Source: Salegentibacter sediminis (lineage in GTDB: Bacteria; Bacteroidota; Bacteroidia; Flavobacteriales; Flavobacteriaceae). Taken from it: a stretch of 64,000 nt of DNA. The number at the start of each line of letters is the position of its first letter. The stretch's first letter is position 1. The stretch is from the NCBI RefSeq assembly GCF_002078605.1, contig NZ_MSJR01000001.1:837137-901136 (forward strand). Direction: 5' to 3'. The notes under the pieces are model-generated. The model worked only from the letters and a program-made list of their open reading frames with translations. It made no database searches and was not told the origin of the DNA. Both the position numbers and the translations under genes were made by a program. Shown piece after piece: positions 1 through 9,046 of the stretch.

Positions 1-339
1 GCCAACCTGAATTTCATCTAAATCGTTAAACCAGTAGCCCATCCACCCCTGCTTCATGACCCCACCTCCAAAGGCATCGGAATAAAGCCGGTATTCGGCG
101 TTGAGGTATAATCCTTTATACTTTGCATTGAAGTTTACGCGAAACATATCGTAACCAAAATCTCCACCCCTGTTTTTTTGACCTTCTTTCCAGGAGGAGA
201 GATTGTAATTATATCTAAGAGCCCCTCCTACCGCAATTTCTGGCTCTTCCTGGGAGTTTACTAAATCAGGAAGGAAAAGTATGAACGCAAAAAGAAGGTA
301 TATCCTTTTGTTTCTAAGAAAGTTGAGGTAGAAACACAT
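1..339 (-). CDS. Outer-membrane beta-barrel protein, N-terminal part (cut by window edge)
   Basis: The frame is open from an ATG at 339 to the window edge, 113 codons, with the C-terminal part outside. The first 30 or so residues form a hydrophobic signal peptide ending near VNSQ. After it the sequence alternates aromatic and polar residues (GGALRYNYNL, FNAKYKGLYLNAEYRLY), the pattern of antiparallel transmembrane beta strands. It resembles the start of Bacteroidota porins of the phosphate-selective/DcaP type, but too little is present to be sure of the family. It lies downstream of kdsA on the same strand and may be co-transcribed with it. Location in the outer membrane is inferred from the signal peptide and strand pattern. 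Confidence 0.65.
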   Translation of the reverse strand, partial: MCFYLNFLRNKRIYLLFAFILFLPDLVNSQEEPEIAVGGALRYNYNLSSWKEGQKNRGGDFGYDMFRVNFNAKYKGLYLNAEYRLYSDAFGGGVMKQGWMGYWFNDLDEIQVG

Positions 340-340
340 T

Positions 341-364
341 AAGCAACTATTTGGTTAGTTGCTT
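341..364. repeat. Small inverted repeat between kdsA and the barrel gene
   Basis: AAGCAACTA (341-349) is matched exactly by TAGTTGCTT (356-364) with a 6-nt loop. No clear T-run follows on the minus strand, so a terminator function is doubtful; it could be a processing or attenuation hairpin between the two minus-strand genes. Confidence 0.35.
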
Positions 365-420
365 AAAGCTAAGGAAATAATTAAAAAATGCCGATTTAGG
401 CACTAAGTCTTAAGAAAACT

Positions 421-1239
421 TTAAAATTCATTTATCGTTTTCCTGATCTTTACCAGGCGGGTTAATAAGGCTTCAAGATACTGCAAATCCAACATATTTG
501 CTCCATCGCTTTTAGCAGTAGATGGATCGAAATGCGTCTCAATAAAAATTCCATCTACATTATTTACAACCCCCGCCCGGGCTATGGTTTCGATCATCTC
601 GGGTCTGCCACCGGTTACTCCGCTGCTTTGATTGGGTTGCTGTAGCGAATGTGTAACATCCAGCACTGTGGGGGCAAATTCTCTCATAGTGGGAATGCCC
701 CGAAAATCCACGATCATATCCTGATAGCCAAACATTGTCCCACGATCGGTAATCATTACTTGCTCATTGTGGCAATCGGTGACTTTGGTCACGGCGTGTT
801 TCATACTTTCCGGACTCATAAACTGGCCTTTTTTGAGGTTGATGGTCTTCCCGGTTTTTGCGGCGGCAACCACCAGGTCTGTTTGACGCACCAGAAAGGC
901 TGGAATCTGCAAAATGTCTACATATTCGGCAGCCATCGCAGCATCGCTTACCTCATGAATGTCGGTAATGGTTGGAATTTTAAATGTTTCTGAGACCTTG
1001 CGTAGAATTTTTAATGCCTTTTCATCTCCAATGCCTGTAAAACTATCTATACGGCTGCGATTGGCTTTTTTAAAAGAACCTTTAAATACGTAAGGGATTT
1101 CAAGTTTATCGGTGATTTCAACTACTTTCTCTGCAATGCGCATGGCCATTTCTTCACTTTCTATGGCGCAGGGACCGGCGAGTAGAAAAAAGTTATTGGA
1201 ATCTATATATTTTAACTGCGGAATTTTATCAAGTCTCAT
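421..1239 (-). CDS. kdsA: 3-deoxy-8-phosphooctulonate (KDO-8-P) synthase
   Basis: Condenses phosphoenolpyruvate with arabinose 5-phosphate to give KDO-8-phosphate, the precursor of the inner-core sugar of lipopolysaccharide; cytosolic TIM barrel. The 272-residue length is normal. The N-terminal motif AGPCAIESE places a cysteine at residue 24. With DVTHS, FIETHFDP and the aspartate of SDGANML this gives the Cys/His/Glu/Asp metal set of the metal-dependent class, whereas the E. coli-type enzyme has Asn at the cysteine position. KANRSRIDSF and TDRGTMFGYQDM are further family motifs. ATG at 1239 follows a -7 promoter box at 1259-1266. The next gene on the strand encodes an outer-membrane barrel, consistent with an envelope role. 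Confidence 0.97.
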   Translation of the reverse strand: MRLDKIPQLKYIDSNNFFLLAGPCAIESEEMAMRIAEKVVEITDKLEIPYVFKGSFKKANRSRIDSFTGIGDEKALKILRKVSETFKIPTITDIHEVSDAAMAAEYVDILQIPAFLVRQTDLVVAAAKTGKTINLKKGQFMSPESMKHAVTKVTDCHNEQVMITDRGTMFGYQDMIVDFRGIPTMREFAPTVLDVTHSLQQPNQSSGVTGGRPEMIETIARAGVVNNVDGIFIETHFDPSTAKSDGANMLDLQYLEALLTRLVKIRKTINEF

Positions 1240-1258
1240 ATCAGAAGATTTTCAGCAG

Positions 1259-1266
1259 CAAAGATA
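1259..1266 (-). promoter_or_regulatory. -7 promoter element of kdsA
   Basis: Reads TATCTTTG on the minus strand, an exact match to the Bacteroidota sigma-A -7 consensus TAnnTTTG, 19 nt before the kdsA ATG. Confidence 0.7.
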
Positions 1267-1387
1267 ACTGAATTCCGCTGGAGCTGCAATTTTCAGCAAA
1301 AAAGGGGTTTTCCCTTAATTTATTCCGAAGAAAATATTATCGAGCAAAAGGATTTTGTTGTAATTTAATCACTTAATTCTAAGCCTG

Positions 1388-1873
1388 ATGGAACTCCATA
1401 AATGTCTTATTTCCGAACTTCAACATGAAGTGGTTTTAACCGAAAAATTCTTAAAGCGTATTCCGCAGGATAAAATGGACTGGAGGCCACATCGAAAATC
1501 GATGAGCATAAGGCAGCTGGCTAATCATCTTGCTGAGATCCCCAGCTGGATTACGGCTACTATGGAATTGGAAGAAATGGATGTGGAAGGCTATAAGCCG
1601 CCCGATTTTGGCGATATTGAAAGTATCCTGGAAGTGCTGCGCAATAATACCTCTGAAGCGGAAGCCGCCTTAAAAAAACCGGATAGCGAATTTGAAAAGA
1701 ACTGGAAAATGGTTCACGAAGGTAAAACCCTTATGGATATGCCTAAATTCAACGTGCTGCGAATGATGGTGTTAAATCAAATTCCGCACCACCGGGCCCA
1801 GTTAGGGGTTTATTTCCGGTTGCTGGATATTCCCGTACCGGCTACTTACGGGCCATCTGCAGATGAAACCTGA
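1388..1873 (+). CDS. DinB-family four-helix metal-binding protein
   Basis: A 161-residue protein with the DinB/YfiT fold pattern: an N-terminal helix with a conserved histidine context (QLANHLAEIPSW near residues 43-54) and a C-terminal helix NQIPHHRAQLGVYFRLL followed by DIPVPATYGPSADE, the typical ending of Bacteroidota DinB proteins. The three histidines would make the usual metal site. Members of the family act as thiol-dependent transferases or detoxification enzymes with bacillithiol or other thiols, but the substrate cannot be told from sequence. It stands alone between kdsA (divergent) and a small membrane protein gene that has its own promoter. Confidence 0.85.
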   Translation: MELHKCLISELQHEVVLTEKFLKRIPQDKMDWRPHRKSMSIRQLANHLAEIPSWITATMELEEMDVEGYKPPDFGDIESILEVLRNNTSEAEAALKKPDSEFEKNWKMVHEGKTLMDMPKFNVLRMMVLNQIPHHRAQLGVYFRLLDIPVPATYGPSADET

Positions 1874-1889
1874 GTTCGTTTTAAAGCCG

Positions 1890-1897
1890 TAGGTTTG
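1890..1897 (+). promoter_or_regulatory. -7 promoter element of the 66-residue membrane protein gene
   Basis: TAGGTTTG, ending 14 nt before the ATG at 1912. Its position supports the small gene being real and separately transcribed. Confidence 0.6.
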
Positions 1898-1911
1898 CAC
1901 AAATTTTAATT

Positions 1912-2112
1912 ATGCAGGCTTTAAAAGAACAATTCCAGAAATTCTATACCCCTAAACGATGCCTTATCAATGCCGGGATAATGTTTGCGGCCGTGATTTT
2001 TTTTCTCACTCAAAAACTCGAAGAATTTTTATTACCTATTGGTTTCGGTGTAATTGGAGCCTTGTATCTTACTGGATTTATCTACCTGAAAACCAGGACG
2101 GAAAAAAAATAA
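1912..2112 (+). CDS. Small two-helix membrane protein of unknown function
   Basis: A 66-residue protein with a charged N-terminus (about residues 1-18), two hydrophobic helices (about 20-34 and 39-58) joined by a short loop KLEEF, and a basic tail TRTEKK. No motif points to a function and I do not recognise a family. It has its own -7 promoter box 14 nt upstream and fits the space between the DinB-like gene and the typA promoter, so I judge it a real gene. A helper or assembly role in the inner membrane would be pure speculation. Confidence 0.6.
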   Translation: MQALKEQFQKFYTPKRCLINAGIMFAAVIFFLTQKLEEFLLPIGFGVIGALYLTGFIYLKTRTEKK

Positions 2113-2176
2113 TGCTACTATAGGTATTATTTTCCCATTTTAAGGATTTTAGCAGGGGATTCTTTAAAAATAGGCG

Positions 2177-2184
2177 TACCTTTG
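2177..2184 (+). promoter_or_regulatory. -7 promoter element of typA
   Basis: TACCTTTG, 26 nt before the typA ATG at 2211. Another ATG at 2198 lies in a different frame and is not used. Confidence 0.65.
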
Positions 2185-2210
2185 CAGACTTTTAAAAATG
2201 AGGCGCTTAT

Positions 2211-4010
2211 ATGACAGCTATTAAAAACATTGCAATTATTGCTCACGTTGACCACGGAAAAACTACCCTGGTTGATAAAATAATGTATCACTGCCGCTTG
2301 TTTCGCGACAATCAAAACACCGGGGATCTTATCCTGGATAGTAACGATCAGGAGCGGGAACGCGGAATTACCATTACTTCCAAGAACGTTTCTGTAAAAT
2401 ACAAAGACACCAAGATCAATATTATTGATACTCCTGGTCACGCCGATTTTGGTGGGGAAGTAGAAAGGGTGTTAAATATGGCCGATGGGGTGCTGCTTTT
2501 GGTAGATGCCTTTGAAGGACCTATGCCTCAAACCCGTTTTGTACTTCAAAAAGCGATCAACCTTGGCCTTAAGCCGTGTGTGGTTGTGAATAAAGTAGAT
2601 AAGCCAAACTGTACTCCCGATGAGGTTCACGAGAAGGTTTTTGACCTGATGTTTGAACTTGGAGCCGAAGAATGGCAGCTGGATTTCCCTACTGTTTATG
2701 GTTCTGCTCTTAATAACTGGATGAGCGATGACCCCGATGTGAAAACCGACAATATAGAGCCGCTTTTAGATATGGTTCTTGAACATATACCTTCTCCGAA
2801 GATCGAAGAAGGAACCCCACAAATGCTTATTACCTCCTTAGACTTTTCTTCTTTTACAGGAAGGATTGCCATTGGCCGACTTCAACGTGGGACCCTGAAA
2901 GAAGGAATGCAGGTTGCTCTTGTAAAGAGAGATGGATCAATTAAAAAGACCAAGATTAAAGAGCTTTACACTTTTGAGGGCCTTGGCCGTTTAAAAGTTC
3001 AGGAAGTTCAGGCGGGTGATATTTGTGCCCTTGTGGGACTGGAAGGTTTCGAGATTGGCGATACCATTGCCGATGTTGAGAACCCGGAAGGTCTTAAAAC
3101 CATCGCTATCGATGAGCCTACCATGAGTATGTTGTTCACCATCAACGATTCTCCTTTCTTCGGAAAAGACGGTAAGTTTGTGACTTCAAGGCACATCAAG
3201 GAACGTTTGACCAAGGAGTTGGAAAAAAACCTTGCCCTTAGAGTTGAAGAAACCGATAGCGCTGATAAATTTTTGGTTTATGGGCGTGGAGTAATGCACC
3301 TTTCTGTTTTAATCGAAACGATGAGAAGGGAAGGATACGAACTTCAGATAGGTCAGCCGCAGGTAATCATTAAGGAAATTGATGGTGTGAAAAGCGAGCC
3401 TGTTGAGGAGTTAACCATAGATCTTCCGGAAGAAGTTTCAGGAAAAGCTGTAGAAATGGTTACGATGAGAAAAGGGGAGATGCTCAGTATGGAAACCCGT
3501 GGCGAACGTATGATCATTCAGTTTATGATCCCTTCAAGGGGAATAATTGGTTTGAGAAACCAGTTGCTTACGGCTACTGCCGGAGAGGCGATTATGGCGC
3601 ACCGCTTTAAGGAATACCAGCCTTTGAAAGGTGGGATTCCGCAGCGACAAAACGGTTCTCTTATCTCTATGGAAAAAGGAAAAGCCATTCCTTATTCTAT
3701 CGATAAGCTTCAGGATCGCGGTAAATTTTTCGTAGATCCGGGTGAAGATATTTATGAGGGACAGGTTATTGGTGAAAATTCGCGTCAGGATGATATGGCG
3801 GTGAATATTACCAAAACCAAGAAGCTTTCTAACGTGCGTTCTTCAGGAGCCGATGAAAAAGCCAAGATCGTGCCGGCTATTAAATTCTCGCTGGAAGAAG
3901 CCCTGGAATATATTCAGAAGGATGAGTATGTTGAGGTGACTCCAAGACATATAAGGTTGAGAAAGATCTATCTTACCGAGAACGAGCGCAAGAGAAATAA
4001 AATAGTTTAA
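2211..4010 (+). CDS. typA: Ribosome-associated GTPase TypA/BipA
   Basis: A translational GTPase of the EF-G/LepA superfamily that binds the 70S ribosome and supports 50S assembly and growth under cold or other stress. The G1 loop is AHVDHGKTT (residues 11-19), the switch region contains RERGITI, G3 is DTPGHADF and G4 is NKVDKP; domain II, the EF-G-like domains and the TypA-specific C-terminal domain (IGLRNQLLTATAGEA, KLSNVRSSG) follow. Length 599 is typical. It is a single-gene unit: own promoter upstream and a strong hairpin terminator 14 nt after the stop. Confidence 0.98.
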   Translation: MTAIKNIAIIAHVDHGKTTLVDKIMYHCRLFRDNQNTGDLILDSNDQERERGITITSKNVSVKYKDTKINIIDTPGHADFGGEVERVLNMADGVLLLVDAFEGPMPQTRFVLQKAINLGLKPCVVVNKVDKPNCTPDEVHEKVFDLMFELGAEEWQLDFPTVYGSALNNWMSDDPDVKTDNIEPLLDMVLEHIPSPKIEEGTPQMLITSLDFSSFTGRIAIGRLQRGTLKEGMQVALVKRDGSIKKTKIKELYTFEGLGRLKVQEVQAGDICALVGLEGFEIGDTIADVENPEGLKTIAIDEPTMSMLFTINDSPFFGKDGKFVTSRHIKERLTKELEKNLALRVEETDSADKFLVYGRGVMHLSVLIETMRREGYELQIGQPQVIIKEIDGVKSEPVEELTIDLPEEVSGKAVEMVTMRKGEMLSMETRGERMIIQFMIPSRGIIGLRNQLLTATAGEAIMAHRFKEYQPLKGGIPQRQNGSLISMEKGKAIPYSIDKLQDRGKFFVDPGEDIYEGQVIGENSRQDDMAVNITKTKKLSNVRSSGADEKAKIVPAIKFSLEEALEYIQKDEYVEVTPRHIRLRKIYLTENERKRNKIV

Positions 4011-4023
4011 GATAATTAATAGG

Positions 4024-4059
4024 AAAAGACGTCATAGCAACAGCTGCGACGTCTTTTTT
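4024..4059 (+). terminator. Rho-independent terminator of typA
   Basis: AAAAGACGTC (4024-4033) pairs with GACGTCTTTT (4048-4057) and is followed by T residues. The T-run merges directly into the promoter box of the next gene. Confidence 0.85.
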
Positions 4060-4066
4060 ATTTTTG
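4059..4066 (+). promoter_or_regulatory. -7 promoter element of the YgjV-like gene (near-leaderless)
   Basis: TATTTTTG ends only 7 nt before the ATG at 4074, so transcription should begin at or next to the start codon. Confidence 0.5.
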
Positions 4067-4073
4067 CTGAAAT

Positions 4074-4331
4074 ATGGAAATATTAGGAATTAGTCTTACT
4101 GATTGGATTGGTTATATCGCTTCTTTTTTTGTGGCGATCTCTTTCTTTATGAAGAATATTATCACGCTTAGGATCGTGAATTCCATTGGGTGTATTGCTT
4201 TTATCGTGTATGGTGTGATGATAGATTCCTGGCCGGTAATTGCAACCAATGCGATAATTGTGGGCGTGAATTTCTATTACCTGCTTATCAATAAAACCAC
4301 TCACGTTCCGGCAGATGAGGTTAAGCCTTAA
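4074..4331 (+). CDS. Three-helix YgjV/SemiSWEET-like inner-membrane protein
   Basis: An 85-residue protein with three hydrophobic helices (about residues 9-28, 30-48 and 52-72) and a short polar tail. The arrangement WIGYIASFFVAISFF, NSIGCIAFIVYG and TNAIIVGVNFYYLL resembles small Bacteroidota proteins of the YgjV family, often mislabelled uroporphyrinogen decarboxylase, and the three-helix topology of SemiSWEET sugar transporters. Which of these it belongs to needs a profile search; transport of a small solute is only an inference. It is a single gene behind the typA terminator, converging on ftsE with 32 nt between stops. Confidence 0.7.
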   Translation: MEILGISLTDWIGYIASFFVAISFFMKNIITLRIVNSIGCIAFIVYGVMIDSWPVIATNAIIVGVNFYYLLINKTTHVPADEVKP

Positions 4332-4363
4332 GCTCCAATTTCAGAATTATCCCGTAGCGTGAA

Positions 4364-5047
4364 TTAAACCGATTTCTGCACCACCTCGAATACCCTTTGT
4401 CCGTCACATTTTAATGTTTTGGAAGGATATTTTAATAAAAGGGCATAATCGTGCGTGGCCATAAGAATGGTGTTCCCATTCTTGCTAATATCCTGAAGCA
4501 CTTCCATCACTTCTACTGAAGTTTGAGGATCGAGATTCCCGGTAGGCTCGTCGGCAAGAATGAGTTCGGGATCGTTAAGCAATGCTCTTGCAATAGCAAC
4601 CCGTTGTTGCTCTCCACCTGAAAGTTGGTAAGGAAATTTAAAACCTTTGCTTTTCATTCCCACTTTATCCAGCACTTCATCGATCTTATGATCCATGGCT
4701 TTTTGATCTTTCCAGCCTGTAGCCTTTAGTACAAAAAGCAGGTTGTCTTTTATATTGCGGTCGGTGAGCAGTTTGAAATCCTGGAATACTACCCCGAGCT
4801 TTCGACGTAAATAGGGAATATCTTTTTCCTTAAGGGTCCTAAGATTATAATCTACGATGGTTCCTTCCCCTTCGGTAAGCGGTAGATCCCCATACAGTGT
4901 TTTCATAAAACTACTTTTTCCCGTTCCGGTCTTTCCGATAAGGTATACAAACTCCCCTTTGTTTACGGTGACATCAACCTCAGATAAAATGAGGCTTTCC
5001 CGTTGATAAATAGCAGCGTTTTTAAGGTCCAGGATGGTCTCTGACAT
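4364..5047 (-). CDS. ftsE: Cell-division ABC ATPase FtsE
   Basis: ATPase partner of FtsX; the complex transmits the state of the divisome to periplasmic cell-wall hydrolases. Walker [10 protein letters not shown] (residues 38-46), Q-loop VVFQDF, signature LSGGEQQR (142-149), Walker [13 protein letters not shown] (162-173) and the H-loop ATHDY are all intact. The short length (227), the pattern [17 protein letters not shown] and lack of extra domains are typical of FtsE rather than LolD. No ftsX is adjacent, as is common in this phylum, so the partner must be encoded elsewhere. No clear -7 box was found upstream. Confidence 0.9.
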   Translation of the reverse strand: MSETILDLKNAAIYQRESLILSEVDVTVNKGEFVYLIGKTGTGKSSFMKTLYGDLPLTEGEGTIVDYNLRTLKEKDIPYLRRKLGVVFQDFKLLTDRNIKDNLLFVLKATGWKDQKAMDHKIDEVLDKVGMKSKGFKFPYQLSGGEQQRVAIARALLNDPELILADEPTGNLDPQTSVEVMEVLQDISKNGNTILMATHDYALLLKYPSKTLKCDGQRVFEVVQKSV

Positions 5048-5195
5048 AGATTTATGATTTAAGGGTAAAAGTAAGAACTAATTTCACATAGTCAAACAGC
5101 TTAAGGCCTAAGATTGTTTCTGAATAACGAGAATAATAAAATTGAAATTGTGGAAAACAATTGCTTATTTTTATAGTTCTTAAATCCCAAACTTT

Positions 5196-5768
5196 ATGAG
5201 ACCAGTATTATTAGTAATCGTAACTCTTGTTTTTTCTATTAATTTATCGACAGCACAGCAAGGTGATGCCCTGCATCCTATTGTTAAAGGTTTTGGAGGC
5301 GTCTATGAGATCGAGGATGCGGTTGAAATACCTGAAAATAAAAAGACCAAGATCCTTGTCGACCTTAAAGAAGCGGTAACCAATCGGATGAACCCTGACG
5401 CCGAACCGGATTTTTCAAAACCTATTTGGGGACTTATAAATACTGCACGCCTACTCAATCTACATGGCGTGGGGGGAGTTTCTAAGGAAAATCTGGAGGT
5501 TATCGTAGTGGTTCACGGGACAGCAGTAATGTCTCTTTTCGAGGATAAAACTTACCAGGATCTTTTTCAAACTGAATTCGATAATCCAAACCTTCCTATT
5601 CTTAATGCCTTGCACGAAGCAGGGGCTAGGGTTGTAGTTTGCGGGCAATCTCTTCTGGCCAGAGATATACAGGCCGAACAATTATTCGAACACACCGAAA
5701 TAGCACTTTCCGCCTTAACCACGATTTCCAAAAGAGTACAGGAAGGTTACGTGGTTTACAGTTTTTAA
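5196..5768 (+). CDS. Exported DsrE/DsrF-like protein
   Basis: A 190-residue protein with a cleavable signal peptide (residues 1-20, ending STA before QQ). The mature part has the DsrE fold pattern: KILVDLKEA strand, NTARLLNLHG helix, LEVIVVVHG strand and the conserved segment VVVCGQSLLARDI with Cys149, the position of the active cysteine in sulfur-relay DsrE proteins. The secreted, stand-alone form is frequent in Bacteroidota; whether it handles sulfur in the periplasm is unknown. No partners of a Dsr/Tus system are nearby. It is a single gene with a 149-nt divergent spacer to ftsE. Confidence 0.85.
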   Translation: MRPVLLVIVTLVFSINLSTAQQGDALHPIVKGFGGVYEIEDAVEIPENKKTKILVDLKEAVTNRMNPDAEPDFSKPIWGLINTARLLNLHGVGGVSKENLEVIVVVHGTAVMSLFEDKTYQDLFQTEFDNPNLPILNALHEAGARVVVCGQSLLARDIQAEQLFEHTEIALSALTTISKRVQEGYVVYSF

Positions 5769-5972
5769 GCTTTTTCTCTCTTAATAAAGCGCTGAGGTTG
5801 CATTTTAGAGTGTTAAAAACCAGGTGATTGCGATAGCATTACTTGAAAGATACAGTTTTAAAGCAATTTATAAGCTTAAATAACTTCTTCTTCGGAAAAT
5901 GGTAGAGGGTCTATTTTTTTAGCCTTAACATAATTATCACTTTAAACCTGCGTTAATAAAGCAGCGTTTAAA

Positions 5973-5980
5973 TATCTTTG
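5973..5980 (+). promoter_or_regulatory. -7 promoter element of the TPR-barrel operon
   Basis: TATCTTTG, 23 nt before the ATG at 6004. The rest of the 235-nt gap after the DsrE-like gene shows nothing else. Confidence 0.65.
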
Positions 5981-6003
5981 ACCATCAACTTAAACAAATT
6001 TTC

Positions 6004-9000
6004 ATGAGACTTAACAAGGCATTCCTGCTTATTGCTTTCCTTTTTCTCTTTGTTTCGGGATTCGCACAACAGTCGGCAGCTTATACCCACGAGCTGGCCG
6101 ATTTTAACCGTGCGCTCGAGCTTTATAACAATCAGCAATATCTCGCTGCCCAGAACCTTTTTGATGAGGTTATGGATGAGACTGAAGACGAAAAAATCAA
6201 GGGAGATTGCGCTTACTATATTGCCAATGCTGCGGTGCGGCTTAACCAACCCGGGGCCGACAGGCTGATGGAGCGTTTTGTTACCCGCTACCCAACTAGC
6301 ACCAAAACCAATACGGCCTATATTGATGTGGCAGACTATTATTTTGAAACCGGAAAATATTCACTGGCCCGTAAGTGGTATGACAAGGTAGATGAAGGGA
6401 GTTTGGGTCGGAAAGACCGCGAACGCTTCTACTTCAATAATGGATATGCTTATTTTAGAGCAAATCGATATGAGCAGGCGAGAACTTACCTGGAACGTGT
6501 TCGGGATTCTAAGGAGTATGGTTCGCAGGCAAAATATTATATCGGTTATATGGCTTATGAAGGTGATGACTATGAAGAAGCCAACGAAAATTTTGAAGAT
6601 ATTAAAGACAATGAGCGCTATAGCGAAAACCTGTCTTATTTCCAGGCCGATATGAATTTTAAGCTCGGAAATTTTGAAGAAGCTATAAAATTAGGGAAAG
6701 AGCAATTGCCTAATTCCACCAGAATAGAGCAATCTGAACTCAATAAAATTATCGGGGAGAGTTATTTCAATCTTCAGCAGTATGAGGAGGCGATTCCTTA
6801 TTTGAAGGAATACCGCGGAATGCGTGGAAGATGGAATAACACCGATTACTACCAACTTGGGTATGCTTACTACAAGCAAGGCGATTATGAGAGTGCGGTT
6901 TCTGAATTCAATAAAATTATTGATGGGAAGAATGCAGTGGCTCAAAACGCCTATTATCACCTGGCGCAAAGTTATTTGAACCTTGATAAAAAACAGCAGG
7001 CATTGAATGCGTTTAAAAATGCCAGTGAAATGGATTTCGATGCTGAAATTAAAGAAGATGCCCACCTCAATTACGCTAAACTTAGCTATGAGATAGGAAA
7101 CTCTTATGAGAGCCCTTCGCAGGTGCTCATTACATTCCTGGAAACTTATCCTGAATCTGAGGCAAAGCCTGAAGTTGAAACTTTATTGATAGATTCATTT
7201 ATAACTTCAAAAAATTATGAAGAAGCGATGAGGCTTCTTGAGAACAACAGAAACTTCAGCGATAAACAGGCATACCAGAAAGTAGCTTATTACTATGGTT
7301 TAGAATTGTATGAAGAAGGAGATTATCAGGAAGCTATCAAAAATTTTGAAAAAGCCTTGTCTGAGCCTCGTAACCCGAAGATCACCGCGCAGTCAACCTA
7401 TTGGAAGGCCGAGAGTGAATTCAGCATAAACCGAATTGACGATGCGATAATCGGGTACCGGGAATTTAGCGGAATGAGTGCGGCTCAGGGTACACCCGAA
7501 ATGGAAAACCTGGATTACAATCTGGGGTATGCTTATTTTAAGAAAAATGAATATGCCCGTGCCGCCGATTATTTTAAGAAATACTCTTCAGATAGTTCGA
7601 AAGATTCCGAGAGAAGGAATGATGCTTTGCTGAGACTTGGCGATAGCTATTTTGTAACCAGCCAATACTGGCCGGCGATGGAAGCCTACAATAAGGCTAT
7701 AGATAATAGTGTGTCCAACAGCGATTATGCTGCCTTTCAGAAGGCAATAAGCTATGGTTTTGTGGGTAGAAATGAAACCAAAGTACAGGAGTTGAACAGT
7801 TTTGTAAATCGTTATAACCGTTCTTCTTACCGGGATGATGCTTTATATGAACTTGGAAATACTTACGTTGCGATGAACAATACTTCACAGGCCATTCAGG
7901 CTTATGATAGGTTGATTAGAGATGTTTCGGGAAGTTCTTTCGTGCCGAAGGCGATGCTTAGAAAAGCATTGATCTATTATAATTCTGACCAGGGAGAAAG
8001 AGCCCTCACCGATCTAAAACGAATTGTCAATGATTACCCAAATACGCCTGAAGCGATGCAGGCGGTATCAACCGCAAGGATGGTTTATGTAGATCTTGGC
8101 CGTACCGACGAGTATGCCAATTGGGTGAGAAATGTAGATTTCGTAGAAATTTCTGATGCCGATCTGGATAACACCACCTATGAAGCGGCAGAAAATCAGT
8201 ATTTCAATAATAACAACGAACGAGCAATTAGCGGATTTGAGAAGTATCTTCAAAGTTTCCCTAACGGAATTCATTCTATAAATGCCAATTTTTATCTGGC
8301 ACAGCTATATTATCGTCAGGGAAGCAAAGATAGGTCTGAAAAGCATTATGAATATGTGGTGAACAAGCCCACAAATGAGTTCACCGAGCAGTCATTGGCA
8401 AGATTATCTGAGATCAGATTAGAAAACAGCAAGTATAACGAGGCAGTTCCTTTATTGGAAAGGCTGGAGAAAGAGGCTTCTTCCGAAGAAAACAGGATAT
8501 ACGCCCAGGCTAATTTGATGAAATCTTACGATGAATTAAACCAGCCAGACAGAGCAGCTTCTTACGCTGAAAAAGTGTTGAATAATCCGCAAGCCGATAT
8601 CCGTGCGAAAACCGATGCGCAATTGATCGTAGCGCGGTCAGCGATGAAAAATGGTAATGAAGCCCGTGCAAAAACCGCTTATGCCGAGGTGCAAAAGAAT
8701 GCCAAAGGAGAGCTCGCCGCCGAGGCTTTGTATTACGATGCCTACTTTAAACATAAAGCTGGTAATTATGAGGCTTCGAATGCCGCGGTACAAATTCTGG
8801 CCAAAGACTTTTCAGGATATAAGCGCTGGGGTGCAAAAGGTTTGGTGCTCATGGGTAAGAATTTTTACCAGCTTGACGATGCGTACCAGGCAACTTACAT
8901 CCTGGAGAATGTGATCAAGAATTTCGAGAACTACCCTGAAGTTGTACAGGAAGCCAAAACCGAACTATCACGCATAAAAGCTGAAGAGGCCAAAACCAAC

Positions 9001-9024
9001 TCCTCAGTAGAAACCAATAATTAA
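6004..9024 (+). CDS. Large exported tetratricopeptide-repeat protein
   Basis: A 1006-residue protein with a signal peptide (residues 1-21, SGFA before QQ) and a mature part built almost wholly of degenerate TPR units. Many helices end in the A-x-x-Y-x-x-A/G type, for example YYQLGYAYYKQGDYESAV, AYYHLAQSYLNLDKKQQAL and LDYNLGYAYFKKNEYARA. There is no catalytic motif and no membrane anchor beyond the signal, so a periplasmic scaffold is likely. It is followed 22 nt later by a beta-barrel gene on the same strand, and this TPR-barrel pairing suggests one envelope complex. The composition is rich in Asn, Tyr, Glu and Ala. The partner ligands cannot be told. Confidence 0.85.
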   Translation: MRLNKAFLLIAFLFLFVSGFAQQSAAYTHELADFNRALELYNNQQYLAAQNLFDEVMDETEDEKIKGDCAYYIANAAVRLNQPGADRLMERFVTRYPTSTKTNTAYIDVADYYFETGKYSLARKWYDKVDEGSLGRKDRERFYFNNGYAYFRANRYEQARTYLERVRDSKEYGSQAKYYIGYMAYEGDDYEEANENFEDIKDNERYSENLSYFQADMNFKLGNFEEAIKLGKEQLPNSTRIEQSELNKIIGESYFNLQQYEEAIPYLKEYRGMRGRWNNTDYYQLGYAYYKQGDYESAVSEFNKIIDGKNAVAQNAYYHLAQSYLNLDKKQQALNAFKNASEMDFDAEIKEDAHLNYAKLSYEIGNSYESPSQVLITFLETYPESEAKPEVETLLIDSFITSKNYEEAMRLLENNRNFSDKQAYQKVAYYYGLELYEEGDYQEAIKNFEKALSEPRNPKITAQSTYWKAESEFSINRIDDAIIGYREFSGMSAAQGTPEMENLDYNLGYAYFKKNEYARAADYFKKYSSDSSKDSERRNDALLRLGDSYFVTSQYWPAMEAYNKAIDNSVSNSDYAAFQKAISYGFVGRNETKVQELNSFVNRYNRSSYRDDALYELGNTYVAMNNTSQAIQAYDRLIRDVSGSSFVPKAMLRKALIYYNSDQGERALTDLKRIVNDYPNTPEAMQAVSTARMVYVDLGRTDEYANWVRNVDFVEISDADLDNTTYEAAENQYFNNNNERAISGFEKYLQSFPNGIHSINANFYLAQLYYRQGSKDRSEKHYEYVVNKPTNEFTEQSLARLSEIRLENSKYNEAVPLLERLEKEASSEENRIYAQANLMKSYDELNQPDRAASYAEKVLNNPQADIRAKTDAQLIVARSAMKNGNEARAKTAYAEVQKNAKGELAAEALYYDAYFKHKAGNYEASNAAVQILAKDFSGYKRWGAKGLVLMGKNFYQLDDAYQATYILENVIKNFENYPEVVQEAKTELSRIKAEEAKTNSSVETNN

Positions 9025-9046
9025 AAGTCACTCAATCTACCTGAAT

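Noticed and set aside
649..993. Open frame on the plus strand inside kdsA
   Set aside because: Shadow of kdsA; the translated sequence has no family resemblance and kdsA is certain.
2127..2441. Minus-strand frame over the typA start
   Set aside because: Shadow frame crossing the typA promoter; no family resemblance.
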